A stretch of 64,000 nucleotides of DNA from Actinomyces capricornis. GTDB taxonomy: Bacteria > Actinomycetota > Actinomycetes > Actinomycetales > Actinomycetaceae. A program made the translations under genes and the position numbers. The stretch covers positions 2,418,001 to 2,482,000 of the forward strand of contig NZ_AP025017.1 of NCBI RefSeq assembly GCF_019974135.1. The letters are read 5' to 3'. The notes below the pieces were generated by a model that worked only from the letters and a program-made list of their open reading frames with translations, did not search any database and had not been told where the DNA came from. This document shows, piece by piece, positions 56,902 through 64,000 of this stretch (its first letter is position 1; each line of letters starts with the position of its first letter).

Positions 56902-56909
56902 CCTGCCTC

Positions 56910-56933
56910 ATGTGGATTCTTCGTATGCGCTGA
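56910..56933 (+). CDS. Candidate leader peptide MWILRMR of hflX
   Basis: Leaderless ATG, seven codons, TGA stop. The peptide ends in Arg-Met-Arg, matching the (Arg/Lys)-X-(Arg/Lys) motif at which macrolide-bound ribosomes stall in known leader peptides such as ErmDL. A 7-bp hairpin begins four bases after the stop. Too short for homology; support is the promoter spacing, the motif and the placement before hflX. Confidence 0.4.
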   Translation: MWILRMR

Positions 56934-56936
56934 GCC

Positions 56937-56998
56937 GCCTGTGACGCCACAGGCACTCGCCCCCCAGTCCCCTGCAGGCCCGATGGCCCCTGGGCTGC
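56937..56998 (+). promoter_or_regulatory. Two hairpins in the hflX leader, possible attenuator
   Basis: Hairpin 1: GCCTGTG-ACGC-CACAGGC (56937-56954), perfect. Hairpin 2: GCA(G)GCCC...GGGCTGC (56974-56998), 7 bp with one bulge. GCCTG of hairpin 1 could instead pair with CAGGC at 56975-56979. No U-run follows. Confidence 0.35.
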
Positions 56999-57050
56999 TT
57001 CCACCCACCCGGGAGCGGGCCGACGCGTATGCCGACGAGAAGGAATCCTT

Positions 57051-58703
57051 GTGACCCACCACCCCACCCCTGACTCCACTGACTCCGCCTGCTCCGCGGA
57101 CCCCGCGGGCCCGGCCGATTCTGCTGACGCTGCAGTCTCTGCGGGCGCGCCCCCCACGACGACGGCCGAGGACATCGTCGCCCGCGTCCTGTCGCGCACG
57201 GGCACCGCCCTGGCCTCCACCGCCGCCTCCACCGGCTCCCTGGCCGGCCCGCAGGAGGGCGGGGACCTCGACGACGGCGCCATCGAGCGCGAGGCCCGCG
57301 CCGGCCTGCGGCGGGTGGCAGGGCTGTCCACCGAGCTCGAGGACGTCTCCGAGGTCGAGTACCGCCAGGTCCGCCTGGAGCGGGTCGTCCTGGTCGGCCT
57401 GGACCTGTCCACCCGGCGCGCCGCCCCGGCGACGGGCCTGGGCTCCGCCACCGCCCGGGCCGAGCAGGACTCCCAGGACGCCGAGACCTCCCTGCGCGAG
57501 CTGGCCGCCCTGGCCGAGACCGCCGGCTCGGAGGTCCTCGACGCCCTCATCCAGCGGCGCGACCACCCCGACCCGGCCACCTACCTGGGCAGCGGCAAGG
57601 CCCGTGAGCTGGCGGACATGGTGGCGGCCAACGGCGCCGACACGGTCATCGTCGACGGCGAGCTCGCCCCCTCCCAGCGCCGCGCCCTGGAGGATGCCGT
57701 GGGCGTCAAGGTCGTCGACCGCACCGCCCTCATCCTGGACATCTTCGCCCAGCACGCCAAGTCCCGGGAGGGCAAGGCCCAGGTCGAGCTGGCCCAGCTG
57801 GAGTACCTCCTGCCGCGCCTGCGCGGCTGGGGCGAGTCGATGTCCCGGCAGGCCGGCGGGCGCGTGGCCGGGGGGCAGGGGATCGGCTCGCGCGGCCCCG
57901 GCGAGACCAAGATCGAGCTGGACCGCCGCCGCATCCGTGAGCGCATGGCCAAGCTGCGCAGGCAGATCAAGGCCATGGAGCCCTCCCGGCAGGCCAAGCG
58001 CGGGTCCCGCCGCCGCGGGCGGATCCCCTCGGTGGCCATCGCCGGCTACACCAACGCCGGCAAGTCCTCGCTGATGAACCGGCTCACCGACGCCGGGATC
58101 ATGGTCCAGGACGCCCTGTTCGCCACCCTGGATCCCACGGTGCGCCGGGCCGAGACCGCCGATGGGCGCGTCTACACCCTGACCGACACCGTCGGGTTCG
58201 TGCGCAACCTGCCCCACGAGCTCATCGAGGCCTTCCGCTCCACCCTGGAGGAGGTGGCCGGCGCGGACCTGCTGCTGCACGTCGTCGACGCCGCCCACCC
58301 CGACCCGGTCAGCCAGATCGCCGCCGTGCGCACGGTGCTCTCGGAGATCCCGGGCGCCCTGGAGGTCCCCGAGCTCATCGTGCTCAACAAGGCCGACCTG
58401 GCCGACGCCGTCACCCTGGCGGCCCTGCGCACGCGCCTGCCGGGGGCCATGGTGGTCTCGGCGCGCACCGGGGAGGGGATCGAGGCCCTGCGCGAGCGCA
58501 TCGACCAGATGCTCCCGCGCCCCGAGGTGACGGTGGACCTGGTGGTGCCCTACTCTCGCGGCGACCTGGTCTCCCGGGTGCATGCCGAGGGCGAGATCGA
58601 GACCATCGACTACGCCCCTGACGGCACCCGGATCGTGGCCCGGGTCAGCGCCGCCCTGGCGGCAGAGCTCGAGTCGGCCGCCCGCCCATCGGCCCAGTCC
58701 TGA
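57051..58703 (+). CDS. hflX: Ribosome-splitting GTPase HflX
   Basis: 550 residues from GTG 57051, with GAGAAGGA 6 nt upstream. A variable acidic N-terminal extension of about 60 residues precedes the HflX nucleotide-binding domain (YLGSGKARELADMV, RTALILDIFAQHAKSREGKAQVELAQLEYLLPRL, GGRVAGGQGIGSRGPGET) and the G domain (P-loop GYTNAGKSS near residue 332, DTVGFVRNLPHEL, LNKAD). HflX splits stalled 70S ribosomes during heat or antibiotic stress; homologues give macrolide and lincosamide tolerance in Listeria and mycobacteria. The leader upstream suggests inducible expression. Confidence 0.96.
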   Translation: MTHHPTPDSTDSACSADPAGPADSADAAVSAGAPPTTTAEDIVARVLSRTGTALASTAASTGSLAGPQEGGDLDDGAIEREARAGLRRVAGLSTELEDVSEVEYRQVRLERVVLVGLDLSTRRAAPATGLGSATARAEQDSQDAETSLRELAALAETAGSEVLDALIQRRDHPDPATYLGSGKARELADMVAANGADTVIVDGELAPSQRRALEDAVGVKVVDRTALILDIFAQHAKSREGKAQVELAQLEYLLPRLRGWGESMSRQAGGRVAGGQGIGSRGPGETKIELDRRRIRERMAKLRRQIKAMEPSRQAKRGSRRRGRIPSVAIAGYTNAGKSSLMNRLTDAGIMVQDALFATLDPTVRRAETADGRVYTLTDTVGFVRNLPHELIEAFRSTLEEVAGADLLLHVVDAAHPDPVSQIAAVRTVLSEIPGALEVPELIVLNKADLADAVTLAALRTRLPGAMVVSARTGEGIEALRERIDQMLPRPEVTVDLVVPYSRGDLVSRVHAEGEIETIDYAPDGTRIVARVSAALAAELESAARPSAQS

Positions 58704-60734
58704 GTGCCGGTGGCGAGTACGGCGCCCCCGCCCGGGGAGCATGAGCAGCAGGTGCGCGAGGCCCTGGAGGCCGCCGTCGAGCGCCTGGGCGGCAGCCCCC
58801 GCCAGGGGCAGGCGACTATGGCCGCCCGGGTGAGCCGAAGCATCGAGGACGGCGCCCATCTGCTGGTCCAGGCGGGCACCGGGACGGGCAAGTCCCTGGG
58901 CTACCTGGTTCCCGCCATGGTCCACGCGGTGTCCACCGGCCAGCGGGTGGTCGTGTCCACCGCGACCCTCGCCCTTCAGCGGCAGATCCTGGTCAAGGAC
59001 GCCCCACTGGCCGCCGAGGCGGTGGAGCATGTCAGCGGCACCCGACCGGTGACGGCCCTGCTCAAGGGGTGGCAGAACTACCTGTGCCTCCACCGGCTCC
59101 AGGGCGGCTACCCCGAGGACGACGGCGCCCTGTTCGACGCCGGGCAGGCGGTGGCCCGGCCCGCGGTCGGCGAGGGCGGCGAGGCCAGCGTGGGGGAGCA
59201 GGTGGTGCGGCTGCGCGAATGGGCCGCCCGCACCGGCACCGGTGACCGCGATGATCTGGTGCCCGGGGTCTCTGACCGGGCCTGGGCGCAGGTCTCGGTG
59301 GCCAGGAACGAGTGCCTGGGGGCCTCCTGCCCCCTGAGGCGCGACTGCTTCGCCGAGGCGGCCCGGGCCCAGGCCGCCCAGGCTGATGTGGTGGTCACCA
59401 ATCACTCGATGCTGGGGGTGGTGGCGGCGGGCAACCCGGGGCTGCTGCCCGAGCATGAGGTGCTGGTGGTCGATGAGGCCCACGAGCTGGCTGATCGGGT
59501 GCGCTCCCAGGGCACGGTGCTGCTCTCCGCGGCGGCGGTGGCCCGCACTGCGGCCACCGCGCGCAAGCACGCCTCCGTGCTGGTCTCAGAGCTGGAGGCC
59601 GCCGGCCAGCAGCTCCAGCTGGTGCTGGCCCAGATGCCGGAGGGCCGCCTGGAGGGAGGTCTGCCGGCGGCCCTGGGAGATGCCCTCGTGGTGCTGGAGG
59701 CCGCCGCCCGCCAGGTGGCCGTGGATGTGCGCGAGCGGGCCCGCGCCGCCGGCCAGCGCGGTGGTGCCGAAGCGGCAGGCGGTGCGGGTGGCCTGGCCCT
59801 GGCCCGCACCGCGGTGGGGGATCTGCTGGATGCCGTGGAGAGGATGGTCTCGGACTCGGTGGCGCGCGGCCGCGATGTGGCCTGGGTGGAGCGGCCCCGC
59901 ATGGGCAATGATCCGGCCCGGCTGCTCATCGCGCCCATCGATGTGGCGGGGCCGGTGGCCGATGCGCTCCTGGCGGACAGGGCCGTGGTCCTGACCTCGG
60001 CGAGCCTGGCCCTGGGCGGCAGCTTCGACCCGGTGGCCCGGTCCCTGGGACTGGTGCTGGCGGGTCATGCCTGGGAGGGCATCGATGTGGGCTCCCCCTT
60101 CGACTACCCGCGCCAGGGCATCCTCTATGTGGCCGCCCACCTGCCCCGGCCCGGCGCGGGGATCTCCGAGGCGGCTCTGGATGAGATGCTGGCCTTGGTC
60201 GAGGCCTCGCAGGGCGGCATGCTGGGGCTGTTCTCCTCCCGGCAGGCGGCCCAGGAGGCGGCGCAGGTGCTGCGCGGCAGTACCGATCTACCGGTCCATG
60301 CCCAGGGGGAGGACAGCCTGCCGGCACTGGTGGAGGCCTTCGCGGCCGACGAGCGGGCGTGTTTGGTGGGCACCCTCAGCCTGTGGCAGGGGGTGGATGT
60401 GCCCGGGCGTACCTGCCGCCTGGTGGTCATGGACCGCATTCCCTTCCCGCGCCCCAACGACCCGGTGGCCCAGGCGCGCACCGAGGCCGTGGCGGCCGCG
60501 GGAGGCAATGGGTTCATGAGCGTCTCGGCCACCCATGCCGCCCTGCTCCTGGCCCAGGGGGCCGGGCGCCTCATCCGCCGGGCAGACGATCGCGGTGTGG
60601 TCGCGGTGCTGGACTCCCGACTGCGCACCGCCCGCTACTCGGGATTCCTCACCCGTTCCATTCCCGCCTTGTGGCCGACGACGGATCCTGAGGTGGTCCG
60701 CGGCGCGCTGGAGCGCCTGGCCGCTCGGGACTGA
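58704..60734 (+). CDS. dinG: ATP-dependent helicase DinG family
   Basis: 676 residues from GTG 58704, directly after the hflX stop (TGAGTG), so translation is coupled. XPD-like 5'-3' helicase. Walker A QAGTGTGKSLGYLVP (about 55-69), four Cys for an iron-sulfur cluster around YLCLH and NECLGASCPLRRDC (about 128-220), DEAH box VVDEAHEL, and C-terminal motifs GRLIRRADDRGVVAVLDSR. It unwinds D-loops, R-loops and quadruplexes. SOS control is not seen here, since no LexA box precedes it. Confidence 0.94.
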   Translation: MPVASTAPPPGEHEQQVREALEAAVERLGGSPRQGQATMAARVSRSIEDGAHLLVQAGTGTGKSLGYLVPAMVHAVSTGQRVVVSTATLALQRQILVKDAPLAAEAVEHVSGTRPVTALLKGWQNYLCLHRLQGGYPEDDGALFDAGQAVARPAVGEGGEASVGEQVVRLREWAARTGTGDRDDLVPGVSDRAWAQVSVARNECLGASCPLRRDCFAEAARAQAAQADVVVTNHSMLGVVAAGNPGLLPEHEVLVVDEAHELADRVRSQGTVLLSAAAVARTAATARKHASVLVSELEAAGQQLQLVLAQMPEGRLEGGLPAALGDALVVLEAAARQVAVDVRERARAAGQRGGAEAAGGAGGLALARTAVGDLLDAVERMVSDSVARGRDVAWVERPRMGNDPARLLIAPIDVAGPVADALLADRAVVLTSASLALGGSFDPVARSLGLVLAGHAWEGIDVGSPFDYPRQGILYVAAHLPRPGAGISEAALDEMLALVEASQGGMLGLFSSRQAAQEAAQVLRGSTDLPVHAQGEDSLPALVEAFAADERACLVGTLSLWQGVDVPGRTCRLVVMDRIPFPRPNDPVAQARTEAVAAAGGNGFMSVSATHAALLLAQGAGRLIRRADDRGVVAVLDSRLRTARYSGFLTRSIPALWPTTDPEVVRGALERLAARD

Positions 60735-60791
60735 GCATCGGCCCCGGCCGCCCTCCGGTCTTGCGCCGCCTTGGTCTCAGTCGCCCCGGCG

Positions 60792-61829
60792 TCAGTGCAC
60801 CGGGATGGTGAGTGTCTCGCCGGCGTGGATGGTGGGGCTGTCCAGGCCGTTGAGCTCCACGATCGTGGCCACCGTCTGGGGCACATCCGAGGAGCCGGTG
60901 GCCGAGGCCACCTCCCACAGGGACTGCCCGGGCTGGACCACCGTCGTGGTGGTGCGCGTGGGCTGCGTGCTGGCCAGGCCGGAGACCACCAGGCCGGAGG
61001 AGATCAGCATGATGACCATCAGGCAGGCGCCCAGGGCGGCGATGAAGCGGCGCACCGGCAGGGGCAGGGCCTGGGAGGAGGCGGAGCGGCGCGGAGCCCG
61101 CTGCTCGGTGGCTGGCAGCGCCCGAGCGCTGCCGGCGCCGAGGGCGGCCTCCTGCGCGGAGCGGATCCTGGCCGAGCGCACCGCTGGGTGGTTGGGGGCC
61201 AGGAGCGCCGTCCTGCCTGATGCCCTGGTCGATGCCGCCCTGCCGGCCGGGGTCGTGCTGCCGGCCGCCGTGCGGGAGCCCTGCCGCCGGGCCGGGGTGG
61301 AGGTCCTGCGCGGCGGGTCGGGAAGCGCCGCGATCCCGGTCGTGATCCCGGCCGCGATCCTGGCACCGCGCCGCTCGGAGTGGGCCTGCGTGGCCCCCGG
61401 GCGGCTAGACGGGTGGACGGCGGGGTCGCGCAGGGCCAGGGGCTCGCCGGGGCGCCGGGGTGCCGGGGCGCGGAGGGACGGAGCCGTTGCCGGGGGTGTC
61501 AGCGGCACTGCTGCACTGGTGGGACCGGCGGTCTCGGGGGAGGCGCCGGCCGGGGAGGGCGGGAGGGGGAGCGGGATCCCATCGGGGCGGGAGGCGCCCG
61601 CCCCGATGCCCATGCCGGTGACGGCGTCGATCGCGGCGCTGGTGACCAGGCGCAGGTGGCGTGCGGGTCGGCTGCCGAGCTGCGGGCGCGGCGCCGGGTG
61701 GGGCTGCGCCGCTGGGGCGGCCGGATCCTGCACCCCGGTGCTCGGGACGAGTCGCAGCGTGGGCCTGCGGGAGGATGCCTGCCTGGGGTTTCCGGCACTG
61801 GGCCGGGGCGGGGCGATGGTGGCGCTCAT
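60792..61829 (-). CDS. LysM-domain membrane protein, SOS cell-division inhibitor candidate (YneA/ChiZ-like)
   Basis: 345 residues, with AGGAGGAAG about 5 nt before the ATG. Residues 1-255 are Pro/Arg/Ala/Thr-rich and probably disordered and cytoplasmic; one membrane helix (about 262-285: ALGACLMVIMLISSGLVVSG); a C-terminal LysM domain (about 297-345: VQPGQSLWEVASATG, then IHAGETLTIPV) outside. A LysM protein divergent from lexA is a fixed actinobacterial arrangement (Rv2719c/ChiZ in Mycobacterium) and in Bacillus (YneA), where it blocks division after DNA damage. Two LexA boxes overlap its promoter. Confidence 0.88.
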   Translation of the reverse strand: MSATIAPPRPSAGNPRQASSRRPTLRLVPSTGVQDPAAPAAQPHPAPRPQLGSRPARHLRLVTSAAIDAVTGMGIGAGASRPDGIPLPLPPSPAGASPETAGPTSAAVPLTPPATAPSLRAPAPRRPGEPLALRDPAVHPSSRPGATQAHSERRGARIAAGITTGIAALPDPPRRTSTPARRQGSRTAAGSTTPAGRAASTRASGRTALLAPNHPAVRSARIRSAQEAALGAGSARALPATEQRAPRRSASSQALPLPVRRFIAALGACLMVIMLISSGLVVSGLASTQPTRTTTTVVQPGQSLWEVASATGSSDVPQTVATIVELNGLDSPTIHAGETLTIPVH

Positions 61830-61840
61830 GTCTTCCTCCT

Positions 61841-61852
61841 GAACACGTGTTC
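61841..61852. promoter_or_regulatory. LexA box 1 in lexA/LysM intergenic region
   Basis: GAACACGTGTTC is a perfect 12-bp palindrome, GAAC-N4-GTTC. It lies in the 5' leader of the LysM gene. Confidence 0.88.
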
Positions 61853-61854
61853 GA

Positions 61855-61868
61855 CGAACAACTGTTCG
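61855..61868. promoter_or_regulatory. LexA box 2 in lexA/LysM intergenic region
   Basis: CGAACAACTGTTCG, 2 nt from box 1. It follows a minus-strand -10 TAGTCT (61871-61876), so bound LexA would cover the LysM transcription start. Confidence 0.88.
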
Positions 61869-61908
61869 ATAGACTACTGCCTGGAGGCGGGAGCGTCCAG
61901 CACCTCTT

Positions 61909-61922
61909 CGAACAGGTGTTTG
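61909..61922. promoter_or_regulatory. LexA box 3, upstream of lexA promoter
   Basis: CGAACAGGTGTTTG departs from GAAC-N4-GTTC at one base. It lies about 20 bp before the TAGGCT -10 at 61943, covering the -35 region of lexA. Confidence 0.8.
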
Positions 61923-61942
61923 AACTGTGCCCGTCCTGCCTC

Positions 61943-61948
61943 TAGGCT
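61943..61948 (+). promoter_or_regulatory. -10 hexamer TAGGCT of lexA
   Basis: TAGGCT gives a start near 61955 and a leader of about 110 nt to ATG 62067. A 6+6 bp inverted repeat CTTGAC-GT-GTCAAG (61947-61960) overlaps the predicted start. Confidence 0.45.
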
Positions 61949-62066
61949 TGACGTGTCAAGACCACCACGGGGCACCGACACGAAAACCGACACGAGGACG
62001 CGCCCTGGAGCGCCGTCGCCGCGCTCAGGGGCGCTATGACGGGTAATGACAGGGGAAGGCAGGGAG

Positions 62067-62861
62067 ATGAGCACCACAGTGGACCGGGAGGCGGGCGGGC
62101 GGGCGGCCGCGCCCACCGTCGCCGAGATCCTGGGCGACCTGGACGAGCGGGCGCTGGCCGTCTACGAGGCGGTGCGCGAGGCTGTCTCGGTGCGCGGGTA
62201 CCCGCCCTCGCTGCGGGAGATCGGTGCGCGAGTGGGCCTGACCAGCCCCTCCTCGGTCAAGCACCAGCTCGACAAGCTCGAGCGCCTGGGCCTGGTGCGC
62301 CGCGACCCCAAGCGCCCGCGGGCCATGGAGATCGTCTCCCCGCCCCCGGTGCCCCCGGGCCCGAGCGCGCAGGAGGAGGACCCCTCCTTGGCCCCACCGC
62401 AGGGCGCTGGCGATCCTGGGGCTCAGGGCCGGTGGTCGGGAGGACTGCAGGCCCTGCCCGGAGTCGAGGAGGGGGAGGCGGTGGCGGTGCCACTGGTCGG
62501 GCGCATCGCCGCGGGCAGCCCGATCCTGGCCGAGCAGGAGGTCGCCGACGTCATGGCGCTGCCGCGGCGCCTGACCGGCGGGGGAGAGCTGTTCATGCTC
62601 GAGGTCCACGGCGACTCCATGATCGAGGCCGCCATCTGCGACGGGGACTGGGTGGTGGTGCGCGCCCAGGCGGACGCCGCCAATGGCGAGATCGTCGCCG
62701 CGCTCATCGAGGACGTCGACGGCGCGAGCGCCACGGTCAAGGTGCTCTCCCGGCGCGACGGCCACCAGTGGCTCCTGCCGCGCAACCCCGACTATGCCCC
62801 CATCGACGGCGACCGCGCGACGATCATGGGCAAGGTCGTCACCGTTCTGCGCTCCCTGTAG
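62067..62861 (+). CDS. lexA: SOS repressor LexA
   Basis: 264 residues from ATG 62067, chosen for AGGGGAAGG 7 nt upstream; ATG 62046 is possible. The winged-helix DNA-binding domain is at the N-terminus ([20 protein letters not shown], then [11 protein letters not shown]). The self-cleavage site is Ala-Gly in GRIAAGSP, the nucleophile Ser in HGDSM and the Lys in ATVKVL. The linker between the domains is about 50 residues and Pro/Gly-rich, longer than in E. coli LexA. It represses recA, itself and the divergent LysM gene. Confidence 0.97.
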   Translation: MSTTVDREAGGRAAAPTVAEILGDLDERALAVYEAVREAVSVRGYPPSLREIGARVGLTSPSSVKHQLDKLERLGLVRRDPKRPRAMEIVSPPPVPPGPSAQEEDPSLAPPQGAGDPGAQGRWSGGLQALPGVEEGEAVAVPLVGRIAAGSPILAEQEVADVMALPRRLTGGGELFMLEVHGDSMIEAAICDGDWVVVRAQADAANGEIVAALIEDVDGASATVKVLSRRDGHQWLLPRNPDYAPIDGDRATIMGKVVTVLRSL

Positions 62862-62872
62862 CGAGTGCCTAC

Positions 62873-62911
62873 CGGAGGGGCCCGGGCACGTCAGATGCCC
62901 GGGCCCCTCCG
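62873..62911. terminator. Bidirectional terminator between lexA and ldh
   Basis: A perfect 16-bp inverted repeat CGGAGGGGCCCGGGCA with a 7-nt loop between convergent genes. Confidence 0.85.
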
Positions 62912-62938
62912 ATCAGCCCTCGGGGGCCGGCGATGGGC

Positions 62939-63940
62939 TCAGTAGCCCAGGCCGCGGGCCACCTCGCGCAGGTGGTCGGCCGAGGCCTTGAGGGCGGTGT
63001 GCTCCCCATCGGTCAGGGGCAGCTCCAGGCGGCGCCCGGCGCCCTCACGGCCCACGATGGTGGGAACGGCCATGCACACATCGGAGATGCCGTGCCAGTC
63101 CTCCAGCAGCGGGGAGATGGTCAGCACGCGCTGCTCGTCGTTGAGGACGGCGCTGATGATCCGCTGGACCGCCAGGCCCACGGCGTAGTTCGTGGCGCCC
63201 TTGCCCTCGATGATGCGGTAGGCCGAGCGCACGACGTCGTGGGCGATGCGCTCGCGCTTGGCCTCATCGAAGACCCCGCCGTCCAGGGTGGCGCCCCACT
63301 GGGTGATCGGCACGCCGCCGATCTCGGTGGAGGACCACAGCGGCACCTCGGAGTCGCCGTGCTCACCGGCGATATAGCCGTGGATGTTCTGGGTGGCGGT
63401 CCCGGTCTCCAGGGAGACCAGGTAGCGCATGCGGGCCGTGTCCAGTACGGTGCCCGAGCCGAAGACCTGGTTCTCGGGCAGCCCGGTGATCTTCTTGGCG
63501 CAGTAGGTGACCACATCCACCGGGTTGGCCACGAGCAGGAAGATCGCGTTGGGGGCGACCTCGACGAGCTTGGGCAGGATCTTCTCCATGATGCCCACGG
63601 TCGCCCCGGCCAGCTCCAGGCGGGACTGGCCCGGCTTCTGCTTGGCGCCGGCGGTGATGGCGATGACGTCGGCGTCCCGGCAGATCTCGGGGTCGTCGGA
63701 GCCGGAGACCGCGCCGGCGGAGGTGAACTGGATGCCCTGGGCGATGTCCAGGGCCTCGGCCTCCACCTTCTCCTTGGCGATGTCCTGCAGCACGATCTCG
63801 CGGGCCACGCCCTTGGTGACGCAGGCGTAGGCGAGTGTGGAGCCAACGGCTCCTGCGCCGATGATGGCGACCTTGGAGGGGCGACCGGAGCGGGAAGTCG
63901 GGTAGGAGCCTTCAGCAGTGTTGGTGATGCGGTCGGACAC
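62939..63940 (-). CDS. ldh: L-lactate dehydrogenase
   Basis: 333 residues from GTG 63940, with GAGGAG about 6 nt before it. Reduces pyruvate to L-lactate with NADH, the main redox outlet in fermenting actinomycetes. The NAD-binding Gly motif is IIGAGAVGS (about 26-34), the substrate Arg is in DTARMRYLV and the catalytic His in GEHGDSEVP. NPVDVVTY and the allosteric-type ending are typical. An N-terminal extension of about 20 residues precedes the fold. Confidence 0.97.
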   Translation of the reverse strand: MSDRITNTAEGSYPTSRSGRPSKVAIIGAGAVGSTLAYACVTKGVAREIVLQDIAKEKVEAEALDIAQGIQFTSAGAVSGSDDPEICRDADVIAITAGAKQKPGQSRLELAGATVGIMEKILPKLVEVAPNAIFLLVANPVDVVTYCAKKITGLPENQVFGSGTVLDTARMRYLVSLETGTATQNIHGYIAGEHGDSEVPLWSSTEIGGVPITQWGATLDGGVFDEAKRERIAHDVVRSAYRIIEGKGATNYAVGLAVQRIISAVLNDEQRVLTISPLLEDWHGISDVCMAVPTIVGREGAGRRLELPLTDGEHTALKASADHLREVARGLGY

Positions 63941-64000
63941 GTTCTTCTCCTCGATGGGATCGACTGGCGGACCGTACTGTCGCCCGCCCGAGGCCAGCCT

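Noticed and set aside
56937..56998. Classical intrinsic terminator in the hflX leader
   Set aside because: Neither hairpin is followed by a U-tract, so a simple terminator cannot be claimed; kept only as part of the attenuator hypothesis.

Overview
The window is a GC-rich stretch of actinobacterial chromosome. Gene content and order point to the Actinomycetaceae, probably Actinomyces or a close relative; this is inferred, because no rRNA marker is present. The core is the conserved actinobacterial block rnj - ftsK - pgsA - cinA(C-terminal) - clgR-like - DUF3046 - recA - recX - miaB - YbjN pair - miaA - dapF - hflX - dinG - lexA. It is interrupted by transport and metabolic modules. I see no insertion sequence, prophage, CRISPR array or integrase.

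Layout. 1-4371: three tandem sodium:alanine/glycine symporters (AGCS family), the first cut by the window edge. 4483-7535: a Cys-containing lipoprotein and a secreted helical-barrel protein. 7718-14125: FAH-family enzyme, PatB-type C-S lyase, and gltX flanked by two related lipoproteins, followed by tRNA-Gln(CUG) and three tRNA-Glu(CUC). 14248-25704: rnj, a PfkB kinase, ftsK, a CapA-like protein, pgsA, cinA, clgR-like, DUF3046, recA, recX. 25905-41473: fhs, an alpha-galactoside locus (solute-binding protein, two permeases, GH36 alpha-galactosidase, divergent ROK regulator), type II NADH dehydrogenase, and gcvP-gcvT-gcvH. 41691-50007: miaB, an NhaA-DsbA-like fusion, a DM13 protein, two YbjN proteins, miaA, dapF. 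50079-56779: BrnQ, an MFS drug exporter, an LppM-like protein with tandem repeats, an RsmC-like methyltransferase and a second MFS protein. 56910-63940: hflX with a short leader ORF, dinG, a LysM division-inhibitor candidate divergent from lexA, and ldh.

How the genes fit together. RecA, RecX, LexA, DinG and the LysM protein form a DNA-damage set. GAAC-N4-GTTC LexA boxes lie before recA and in the lexA/LysM divergent region. AGCS carriers, GcvPTH and Fhs could connect glycine uptake, glycine cleavage and one-carbon folate charging. GltX lies beside the genes for both tRNAs that a non-discriminating GluRS would charge. MiaA and MiaB together make the ms2i6A37 tRNA modification.

The most notable pattern is regulatory. 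Seventeen genes here lack a convincing Shine-Dalgarno sequence and instead have a TAnnnT -10-like hexamer ending 6-9 nt before the start codon, most often TAGGCT, TAGCCT or TAGACT. This suggests leaderless mRNAs. The same spacing exposes a leaderless 7-codon ORF, MWILRMR, 118 nt before hflX. It ends in an Arg-X-Arg motif and is followed at once by a 7-bp hairpin, so I propose it as a candidate antibiotic-sensing attenuator for this ribosome-splitting GTPase.
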